Shown here: positions 1 to 5,458 of the stretch, in pieces
Layout: each line of letters opens with the position of its first letter
Position numbering within the stretch: position 1 is the stretch's first letter
DNA from: an uncultured Spirochaetales bacterium
Lineage (GTDB): Bacteria; Spirochaetota; Spirochaetia; Sphaerochaetales; Sphaerochaetaceae
NCBI GenBank assembly: GCA_934247875.1
Contig: CAKQJZ010000078.1
Coordinates: 1 to 9,838, forward strand
Reading direction: 5' to 3'
Length of the DNA: 9,838 nt
Made by a program: the position numbers and the translations under genes
Notes under the pieces: generated by a model
The model's input: only the letters and a program-made list of their open reading frames with translations
Told to the model about the DNA's origin: nothing
Database searches by the model: none

Positions 1-182
1 TTGCCATCCCATAGTATTGCCTTTATGGTTTTCCTGTTCTTGCTGCAGAACATGAACACCGCTTTGTTAAATGGATTCAGCTCCATTTCATTCTGCACTA
101 CAACTGATAGTTTCACAGCGCCTTTCCTCAAGTCTGTGTACCCAGGCTTGATGTAGTATTCATATTCCTCGAACTTGATCAT
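1..182 (-). CDS. tnpB: IS66 family accessory protein TnpB (IS66 Orf2-like), 3' part beyond window edge
   Basis: Reading leftwards from an ATG at 182-180, 60 codons stay open to the window edge. The translation contains YIKPGYTDLRKGAVKLSVVV, then NPFNKAVFMFCSKNRKTIKAILWDG. This is the conserved core of IS66 Orf2/TnpB: G-Y-T-D-(L/M)-R-K near the start, then FxFCxxxRxxIKxLLWDG. The family is usually about 115 residues, so roughly the first half is seen. TnpB is required for transposition of IS66 elements that carry it, but its biochemical role is not settled. An AGGAGA ribosome binding site (194-189) lies seven bases before the ATG and supports this start. In typical IS66 elements tnpA lies just upstream. 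Here that place is taken by a truncated ISAs1 transposase on the other strand, so this is either an IS66 subtype without tnpA or a broken copy. Family assignment is from recalled motifs. Confidence 0.87.
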   Translation of the reverse strand, partial: MIKFEEYEYYIKPGYTDLRKGAVKLSVVVQNEMELNPFNKAVFMFCSKNRKTIKAILWDG

Positions 183-221
183 ACTCAATAATTCTCCTGG
201 ATTACCAAGATAACTATTGCA
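1..221 (-). mobile_element. IS66 family insertion sequence, one end only
   Basis: The tnpB fragment defines the left edge of the window as part of an IS66-family element that continues outside it. The boundary on the right must lie between the tnpB start (182) and about 250, where ISAs1 homology begins. I could not find a convincing IS66 terminal inverted repeat or an 8-bp target duplication there, so 221 is an approximate end. Confidence 0.55.
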
Positions 222-1004
222 GTGATTTTTGGGGATAGTGCTTTATTTTTCGCTTACGATTCATCCTCTGATGTATGCCTCTACAGCATGCCAATCTATG
301 AGAAGACAAATGAGATTCCTGTTGCACAGAAAAAGCTGATTCAGCTTGATCTTCGCAATACGATAGTCACTGCAGATGCTCTTCATTGCCAGAGAGCGAC
401 TGCCCGCATAATCAGAAAGCGCAAAGGAGACTATGTCTTCTGTGCTAAAGACAATCAGGATAGTCTGAAGCTTGAAATACAATCCTCTTTCAACAAGAAG
501 AGGCCAAAACAGCGCATGCCTGTCTCGTTTCCTAGAGATGATAGGAAATTCTGGGTCATAGAGCTCGAGAAGGGATATATAGGAGAAGAATGGATAGATC
601 AGAAGCTATATATAAAAATGGTCTCTTCTGTCACAGGCAAGGATGCCGAACCCATGTATTTCATAACTAGCCTCTCAGACCCGATTGCTGCAATTGAAGC
701 TATAGAGGTCCGGTGGACTGTTGAGAACAGCCTCCATAAGTCAAAGGATTTCTATTGCAGCGAGGACAAATATACATCAACAAACACAAGAGCCATTGAG
801 AGCATGGCCTATCTAAACAACCTTACAGTGGCCATGGCACACATGGCCCAGATCATATTGCAGGAGCCTAGGCTGAAGACAGTATACCAGCAGTTTGCTG
901 CCAATCCTATTGAGCTGTTCCAGAAGATCATGGAGATTGTCTATCATCAGGATAAATTCCTCTCCCTCTTGCGAGAACGGCTCAAGTCATCGAAAGCTTC
1001 CTAA
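222..1004 (+). pseudogene. ISAs1 family transposase, 5'-truncated
   Basis: About 260 codons match the C-terminal two thirds of the ISAs1/H-repeat DDE transposases. Recognisable landmarks are YEKTNEIPVAQ (residues 26-36), the second catalytic aspartate in TADALHCQR (Asp52), KDNQ (76-79) and the catalytic glutamate in VRWTVENSLH (Glu168). Family members are usually about 350-380 residues. They start with an associated N-terminal domain and carry the first catalytic aspartate in an AIDGK motif before the part seen here. Both are absent. Homology seems to start near residue 10 (about base 250), and in the same frame a stop codon lies at 189-191. The GTG at 222 is therefore only the first start codon after the break and has no good ribosome binding site. 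The 3' end looks intact, with a TAA at 1002-1004. I infer an inactive remnant, probably cut by insertion or deletion at the junction with the IS66 fragment. Confidence 0.82.
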
Positions 1005-1198
1005 ATTATATCAAAAACAACCTGTTTTCTAGGCCATGGTGTCGATGTTTTTGGCCTTTTCAGCTCTTCTTGATAAGCTATTTTGGAATTTCTTTGTAAA
1101 AACACCGCTATTTAGTTCCAAATCGCCTCTACAGCGCTTGAATCGAGGTTTTGTCCTCTTTGAAATAGGCCTTTTCAAGATTCATGCGTAATGACTAA
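222..1198 (+). mobile_element. ISAs1 family element remnant with probable right end
   Basis: The transposase remnant is followed by about 190 bases without a gene, ending in TTCATGCGTAATGAC (1181-1195). This resembles the inner part of ISAs1-family terminal repeats as I recall them (a CATGCG core close to the element tip). The tip that normally reads like CCCTG is not present, so the end is degenerate or this is not the terminus. The left end is missing because of the truncation near 222-250. Confidence 0.4.
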
Positions 1199-1216
1199 TA
1201 AAATTTAATGGTTTTT

Positions 1217-1246
1217 TTGACCCTTTTGAGCAATAAAATATATGAT
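1217..1246 (+). promoter_or_regulatory. putative sigma70 promoter with no recognised gene downstream
   Basis: TTGACC at 1217-1222 and TATGAT at 1241-1246 are separated by 18 bases, close to the bacterial housekeeping consensus. Transcription would start near 1253 and run antisense into the 3' end of the EF-G gene. The -10 box overlaps the left arm of the inverted repeat at 1242-1269, which could act as an operator. The region is AT-rich, so chance matches are possible. Confidence 0.4.
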
Positions 1247-1269
1247 TATTGAGTATTTCCAATAATCAT
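1242..1269. repeat. perfect 10-bp inverted repeat over a promoter -10 box
   Basis: ATGATTATTG (1242-1251) and CAATAATCAT (1260-1269) are exact reverse complements separated by 8 bases. The symmetry and its position across the -10 box and expected transcription start suggest a repressor operator. As RNA it would form a weak AT-rich hairpin. A second, smaller palindrome (TTGCAT/ATGCAA around one base, 1273-1285) follows four bases later. Confidence 0.6.
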
Positions 1270-1334
1270 GAGTTGCATAATGCAAAAATTAGTCAGAAGA
1301 GATGAAAAACTGTCAAGAAATATTTTCAGAAATA

Positions 1335-1354
1335 GTGCCTGAGAGATTAGGCAC
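1335..1354 (-). terminator. probable terminator of the EF-G gene
   Basis: Seven bases after the EF-G stop codon, on the minus strand, GTGCCT and AGGCAC form a GC-rich 6-bp stem around an 8-base loop. It is followed by the T-rich stretch TATTTCT. The tail is interrupted rather than a pure T run, so termination may be incomplete. Confidence 0.5.
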
Positions 1355-1360
1355 ATGAAA

Positions 1361-3388
1361 TCAGTTCTTCTCTGAGTAGTGGTCAAACTCCATGCTGAAT
1401 TGGCCACGGCCTTGAGTAGAGCTTCTTAGTACTGTTGTGTATCCAAACATCTTCTCAAGTGGTACTTCTGCTTTGATCAAATCTGCAGATATTCCACCTT
1501 CCATAGAGAGCACGATACCGCCTCTCTGTGTGATTGACGAAATGACATCTCCAACATACTCAGAAGGGGAAGTAATCTGTACATTCATAACAGGAGCCAT
1601 CATGACAGGATCTGCTTCCTGGCATACTTTATCGAAAGCCATTACTGCGCATGATGTGAATGCGAATGTTGAAGCTGTAAGCTCATCATACTCTATAGCT
1701 GTTACATCAACTTCGATATCTGTGCACTCATAGCCATACTTAATACCAGATGAGAATGCACCTTCAATGCCAGTTTTGATTGCATCGATGATTTCTTCTG
1801 GAATATCACGAGTTGGAGCAGTAATCTTAAGCACATTGCCGCTCTTTGGTGGCAGAGGCTTAACACTGAGAGTGATTCCTGCTGTGTTCTCTTTGTTTGC
1901 AATGACTTTGTCAAATGTTTCAGAGCCGTTTGCTTCTTTCTTGATAGACTCTCTATAGCTTACTTGAGGATTGCCTACACGTGCATCAATCTTCATCTCT
2001 TTAGTGATTCTTGTTACAAGAACATCAAGATGAAGCTCTCCCATGCCAGAGATAACAAGCTGACCTGTTTCACTATCATCTTTATAGCTGAATGTAGGGT
2101 CTTCCATGCTAAGCATCTCAAGTGCTTTCTTAAGCTTATCTTGGTCTGCAGTAGTCTTAGGCTCAATAGCAACAGAGATAACAGGATTAGGGAATACCAT
2201 TCTTTCTAAGAGGAATGGATGGTTTTCAGCACCTATAGTATCTCCTGTCTGTGAGAGTTTGAAGCCGATGATTACGCCGATGTCTCCCGCTTTAAGCTCT
2301 GTAAGATCTGTCTCTCTATCAGCATGCATTCTGACAAGTCTGTTGATTCTCTCTTTTTTGCCTTTGGTTATATTGTAAATTGCAACACCTTTCTTGAGTG
2401 TGCCAGAGTATACTCTGACAAAGCACATAGGACCAGCTTGTGGATCTACCTGGATCTTGAAGATCAGCGCCTCTAATGGACCATTAGGATTGCTTGCAAA
2501 CTCTTCTTTCTTGCCATTCTTTGCGTTCTCTCCGACTACAGGTGGGATATCTGAAGGAGCAGGAAGAAGTGTGACAATGCCATCAAGCAATGTCTGTACT
2601 CCGATATTCTTAAGAGAGGATCCGACAAATACAGGCAGAAGATTACGACTGAGAGTACACTCTCTGAGTGTCTTCATAATCAGATCTTCTGGAATCTCTT
2701 CACCTTCAAAGTACAGTTCTGTAATCTCATCAGAGAACGATGCAACGCTATCGATGAGCTTCTCATACCACTCATCACGCTTAGCTTTGTATTCTTCTGG
2801 TACAGGATTTTCTGTAACAGTAGCTCCGTCATCGTCTGCAGAGAATGTAAGATATTTATCATGAATCAGATCAATAACGCCAGAGAATGATGACTCAGCG
2901 CCAACTGGGATAAAGAGTGGAGCAGGAGTAGCATTGAGTTTCTTCTCCATTTGCTCAAGCACTCTGTAGAAATCAGCACCCATTCTATCCATCTTATTGA
3001 CAAATGCGATTCTTGGAACTTTGTATGTATCTGCCTGACGCCATACAGTCTCAGTCTGAGGCTCAACGCCGCCAACTGCACAGAATACGCCTACAGCACC
3101 ATCTAGAACTCTCAGAGATCGTTCTACTTCAGCTGTGAAATCAACATGCCCTGGAGTGTCAATGATATTTATCTGGTAGTCTTTCCAATAACAAGTAGTA
3201 GCAGCTGATGTGATAGTAATGCCTCTATCTTGCTCTTGCTGCATCCAGTCCATTGTAGCTTCGCCATTATCTACTTCACCAATTCTATGGTTTTCACCTG
3301 TATAAAATAGAATTCTCTCAGTTGTTGTTGTCTTTCCAGCATCAATATGAGCCATGATGCCTATGTTTCGTATTTGATTCTCTTCCAT
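1361..3388 (-). CDS. fusA: elongation factor G, spirochaete (spd) type
   Basis: A translational GTPase of 675 residues that binds the ribosome in the cytoplasm and drives tRNA-mRNA translocation. The GTP-binding motifs are all present: AHIDAGKT (13-20), RGITI (55-59), DTPGH (77-81, with the switch II histidine His81) and NKMD (131-134). Domain II follows at about 300-390, domain III includes SGMGELHLD (447-455), and domain IV spans about 470-600. Domain V begins near 605 with SPSEYVGDVISSI. The length is slightly below the usual 690-700. The N-terminal half, notably SLRVLDGAVGVFCAVGGVEP and WKDYQINIIDTPG, resembles Borrelia EF-G (BB_0540), so I assign it to the spd group. In spirochaetes one spd paralogue does translocation and a second does ribosome recycling. 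This one resembles the translocase. The ATG at 3388 lacks a clear Shine-Dalgarno sequence, though the conserved N-terminus supports it. The gene is single, divergent from the HTH gene, and not in a str operon here. Confidence 0.93.
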   Translation of the reverse strand: MEENQIRNIGIMAHIDAGKTTTTERILFYTGENHRIGEVDNGEATMDWMQQEQDRGITITSAATTCYWKDYQINIIDTPGHVDFTAEVERSLRVLDGAVGVFCAVGGVEPQTETVWRQADTYKVPRIAFVNKMDRMGADFYRVLEQMEKKLNATPAPLFIPVGAESSFSGVIDLIHDKYLTFSADDDGATVTENPVPEEYKAKRDEWYEKLIDSVASFSDEITELYFEGEEIPEDLIMKTLRECTLSRNLLPVFVGSSLKNIGVQTLLDGIVTLLPAPSDIPPVVGENAKNGKKEEFASNPNGPLEALIFKIQVDPQAGPMCFVRVYSGTLKKGVAIYNITKGKKERINRLVRMHADRETDLTELKAGDIGVIIGFKLSQTGDTIGAENHPFLLERMVFPNPVISVAIEPKTTADQDKLKKALEMLSMEDPTFSYKDDSETGQLVISGMGELHLDVLVTRITKEMKIDARVGNPQVSYRESIKKEANGSETFDKVIANKENTAGITLSVKPLPPKSGNVLKITAPTRDIPEEIIDAIKTGIEGAFSSGIKYGYECTDIEVDVTAIEYDELTASTFAFTSCAVMAFDKVCQEADPVMMAPVMNVQITSPSEYVGDVISSITQRGGIVLSMEGGISADLIKAEVPLEKMFGYTTVLRSSTQGRGQFSMEFDHYSEKN

Positions 3389-3474
3389 AACGCCAAAGAT
3401 AACATAATTTTAGTTATAATTACAATTTGCTATCGCTGAAATAATAAGAGCACTTCTATTTTTGGAAATTAACA

Positions 3475-3527
3475 ACCAAATAACATAATTGCAACTGCTG
3501 GTTGCTAAAATGAAAAGGCTATTTGGT
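3475..3527. repeat. nested inverted repeats between divergent genes (candidate operator)
   Basis: Outer arms ACCAAATA (3475-3482) and TATTTGGT (3520-3527) are exact reverse complements. Inside them GCAAC (3491-3495) and GTTGC (3501-3505) form a second pair. TGCTAA also occurs twice directly (3503-3508 and 3532-3537). The block lies midway between the EF-G start and the start of an HTH regulator, where an autoregulatory operator would be expected. The linking of repeat to regulator is inference. Confidence 0.45.
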
Positions 3528-3553
3528 AGTTTGCTAATATTGAAAACGATAGA

Positions 3554-3563
3554 ATAAGCTTAT
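3554..3563. repeat. 10-bp palindrome upstream of the HTH gene
   Basis: ATAAGCTTAT is a perfect palindrome ending 10 bases before the ribosome binding site of the HTH gene and overlapping a -10-like TAGAAT (3550-3555). It could be an additional binding site of the regulator. Palindromes of this size also arise by chance. Confidence 0.3.
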
Positions 3564-3585
3564 CTGAAGTATAAGGGAGAAACAG

Positions 3586-4560
3586 ATGAGTCTTGCAAAT
3601 AAGATTATTGAAGAGAGAAAAAAGAAAGGATGGTCACAGGAAGACCTTGCAGAGAAATTAGGAATATCTAGGCAATCAGTCTCAAAATGGGAGAGCGCAG
3701 GTTCTGTTCCTGATTTGCAGAAGCTAATTCAGCTTGCGTCTTTGTTTGGAGTAACTACAGATTATCTTTTGAAAGATAGTGAAGCTTCTAGCAATAATGA
3801 CTTTGAAGAAGCTTTGCCTTATGTGACACTGGAAGAGGCTAATAGCTTTTTGCTTTTGAAAGCGAAGCAATCTCCTGAAATTGCCAATGCAACTTCTTTG
3901 TGTATTCTGAGTCCTGTGTTGTTGCTCGTTTTGAATGCTTTTTCTGAAAGCAAGATGTACTTCATATCAGACATTATTGCTGCTGGTCTCGGCTGTTCTG
4001 TATTGATTATGCTTGTCGCTATAGCTGTGTTCATATTTATTAGAAGCGGTATAAAAATGAATCATTATAGATACTTAGAAGAAGAGTCATTCAAGACTGA
4101 ATCTAGAGTGATAGAAATGGCAAAGACAAAAAGCAATGAATTTGAGAATAAGTACTCTGCAAGTATTGCAGTTGGAGTAGTGCTTTGCATTGTTTCAGCT
4201 ATGCCTCTCATTATTGCAGGTGCCTTTGATGCTTCTGATTCCATCTGCATTCTCTCTGTAGCTTTATTATTGGTTATGATAGCTATTGCAGTGAATATCA
4301 TGATTCGTGTTGGAATGATAAAGAATAGCTATGATACGCTTTTGCAAGAAGGAGATTTCTCAAGGAAAGAGAAGGTTGCAAAGAAAAAGATGGGAGCTTT
4401 CACAGTATCTTATTGGTGTGTTTCAACTGCAATCTACCTTCTCTGGAGCTTTTTGACAGATCGCTGGAATTTCACGTGGATAGTCTGGCCTGTCGTTGGT
4501 GTGCTTTTTGCAGCTGTATCTTTGCTTTATAGAAAAATAACAAAAGTCGATGACGTATAG
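3586..4560 (+). CDS. Cro/CI-type HTH regulator fused to a six-helix membrane domain
   Basis: Residues 1-62 form an HTH_3/Xre DNA-binding domain, with the helix-turn-helix in WSQEDLAEKLGISRQSVSKW (16-35) and the usual VPDLQKLIQLASLFGVTTDYLL tail. After an acidic linker come six hydrophobic stretches at about 102-119, 127-153, 191-213, 219-243, 271-290 and 296-315, so the protein is probably anchored in the cytoplasmic membrane with its DNA-binding head inside. Helices 1-2 and 3-4 look like an internal duplication: IRSGIKMNHYRYLEEESF (152-169) parallels IRVGMIKNSYDTLLQEGDF (240-258). Proteins of this layout are common in Firmicutes and other gut bacteria and are usually annotated only as HTH domain proteins. 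Ligand and target genes are unknown. AGGGAGA (3574-3580) is a good ribosome binding site five bases before the ATG. It probably forms an operon with the next gene, 50 bases on. Confidence 0.88.
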   Translation: MSLANKIIEERKKKGWSQEDLAEKLGISRQSVSKWESAGSVPDLQKLIQLASLFGVTTDYLLKDSEASSNNDFEEALPYVTLEEANSFLLLKAKQSPEIANATSLCILSPVLLLVLNAFSESKMYFISDIIAAGLGCSVLIMLVAIAVFIFIRSGIKMNHYRYLEEESFKTESRVIEMAKTKSNEFENKYSASIAVGVVLCIVSAMPLIIAGAFDASDSICILSVALLLVMIAIAVNIMIRVGMIKNSYDTLLQEGDFSRKEKVAKKKMGAFTVSYWCVSTAIYLLWSFLTDRWNFTWIVWPVVGVLFAAVSLLYRKITKVDDV

Positions 4561-4570
4561 ATAGTACAAA

Positions 4571-4608
4571 CAGACTCCAAATAATCATATCATTATGAGA
4601 GGAGTCTG
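4571..4608 (+). promoter_or_regulatory. hairpin that masks the ribosome binding site of the next gene
   Basis: CAGACTCC (4571-4578) pairs exactly with GGAGTCTG (4601-4608). Inside, ATAAT (4581-4585) pairs with ATTAT (4592-4596) around CATATC. The 3' arm contains the Shine-Dalgarno sequence GAGAGGAG (4597-4604, in part) of the gene starting at 4611, so folding would hide it. No T run follows, which argues against a terminator. The arms are visible in the sequence; the regulatory role is inference. Confidence 0.6.
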
Positions 4609-4610
4609 CT

Positions 4611-5282
4611 ATGACTATTGAAGAGAGTGTATTTCAGAAGAAGCGATTTAACTTTGAACGATTAGAAGCATATGGCTTTCAAAAGATGTCTGATAGCTAT
4701 ATCTATGAAACAGATTTCATGAATGGTGACTTTCATGCAATTGTGAAAGTTAGTGACAGCGGCTCTGTCTCAGGAAAAGTAATAGATAAATTCAATGATG
4801 AGGAATATAGGCTCATTAGACTGGAGTCTCAAAATGGGACATTTGTAAGCTTAGTGCGTAGCAAGTACACAAGGCTGCTCGACGACATCGCAAATAGTTG
4901 CACTTTTGATGTTCTTTTCTCAACAGACCAAGCAAATAGGATAACTGAACGTATTTTTGCAGCATACAGTGTTCATCCTGATTTTCCTTTTGATGATTGC
5001 TCTGGTGTTTTCCGTCATATTGATAGCAGAAAATGGTTTGGACTGATAATGCTCATAAAATGGAAATCATTGCTTAAGAATAACAATGAGACTCTGATTA
5101 ATGTGATGAATCTGAAGATAGATCCTGAAGACAGTTCTCGTCTCACTAATATCAAAGGGATATTTCCAGCTTTTCATATGAACCATAAAAACTGGATTTC
5201 AGTTGTGCTTGACGATGAGCTTGATGATGATTTCGTCATGGAGCTTGTGGAAAATAGCTATAAACTCACAATTAAGAAATAA
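4611..5282 (+). CDS. MmcQ/YjbR family protein with extra N-terminal domain
   Basis: The C-terminal half (about 104-221) is a clear MmcQ/YjbR (CyaY-like fold) domain: FSTDQANRITERIFAAY (103-119), the SGVFRHIDSRKWFGLIM block (131-147), NLKIDPED (167-174), GIFPAFHMNHKNWISVVLDD (183-202) and the closing tyrosine-containing helix. The family is often labelled DNA-binding from its fold and surface, but its cellular role is not established. The first hundred residues form a separate domain that I know from two-domain members of this family in other gut bacteria. They have no membrane segment or signal peptide, so the protein is probably cytosolic. Translation would use GAGGAG six to seven bases before the ATG, inside a hairpin. 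The gene follows the HTH-membrane regulator and probably shares its transcript, which hints at a common response, but no function follows from this. Confidence 0.85.
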   Translation: MTIEESVFQKKRFNFERLEAYGFQKMSDSYIYETDFMNGDFHAIVKVSDSGSVSGKVIDKFNDEEYRLIRLESQNGTFVSLVRSKYTRLLDDIANSCTFDVLFSTDQANRITERIFAAYSVHPDFPFDDCSGVFRHIDSRKWFGLIMLIKWKSLLKNNNETLINVMNLKIDPEDSSRLTNIKGIFPAFHMNHKNWISVVLDDELDDDFVMELVENSYKLTIKK

Positions 5283-5310
5283 TGGTTTCATTTCAGAAAA
5301 ACAGGGTTGA

Positions 5311-5427
5311 AGCATCAATGAAAAGCAAAGAGAACAATATCCACATGTTGAAAGCTTGAAAGCTGCGATTCCTGTACAGCTTAATGCGAATAAAGGCAAA
5401 CTTAGCGGTGCAGGTGTCATTGAATGA
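5311..5427 (+). other. short open stretch, possible remnant of a gene's 3' end
   Basis: Between TGA (5308-5310) and TGA (5425-5427) one frame stays open for 38 codons and reads like ordinary protein, including YPHVESLKAAIPVQLNANKG and ending KLSGAGVIE. It has no start codon ahead of it. Another frame (ATG 5282, overlapping the previous TAA) reads 25 codons before a stop. This could be the decayed tail of a lost gene. I do not recognise the family. Confidence 0.25.
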
Positions 5428-5431
5428 ATGA

Positions 5432-5451
5432 GCTCCAGGAAACCCTGGAGC
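5432..5451. terminator. hairpin between convergent genes, possible bidirectional terminator
   Basis: GCTCCAGG (5432-5439) and CCTGGAGC (5444-5451) form a perfect, GC-rich 8-bp stem with a 4-base loop. It lies between the ends of the MmcQ/YjbR gene (plus) and the metal ATPase (minus), eight bases past the ATPase stop. Neither side has an immediate T run. On the plus strand a TTTGTTTTT stretch follows about ten bases later. Its place between convergent genes supports a terminator role. Confidence 0.55.
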
Positions 5452-5458
5452 CAATGTG

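Larger units (their letters stand above)
1005..1360. other. gene-free stretch between transposase remnant and EF-G gene
   Basis: These 356 bases hold no convincing coding region on either strand. From left to right they contain a weak hairpin (AGGCCA 1031-1036 with TGGCCT 1052-1057, followed by TTT) that could end transposase transcription, and the candidate ISAs1 right end near 1181-1198. Next come a sigma70-like promoter (1217-1246), two inverted repeats (1242-1269 and 1273-1285) and the EF-G terminator hairpin (1335-1354). An 18-codon reading frame (ATG 1302 to TGA 1356-1358) lies downstream of the promoter, but its only purine-rich upstream stretch is too close to act as a ribosome binding site. 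Confidence 0.6.

Noticed and set aside
1031..1060. AGGCCA/TGGCCT hairpin followed by TTT as a transposase terminator
   Set aside because: A 6-bp stem with a 15-base loop is weak. I mention it in the gene-free stretch but do not list it as a terminator.
1015..1183. Minus-strand open stretches in the tail of the ISAs1 remnant
   Set aside because: One is 18 codons from an ATG and another lacks a proper start. Neither has a ribosome binding site or recognisable sequence.
1302..1358. 18-codon frame downstream of the orphan promoter, possible leader peptide
   Set aside because: The only purine-rich stretch touches the ATG, the product resembles nothing known, and the frame runs through the EF-G terminator.
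2394..2864. 156-codon plus-strand frame inside the EF-G gene
   Set aside because: It is a shadow of the conserved EF-G coding frame on the other strand, with low-complexity, serine-rich translation and no family match.
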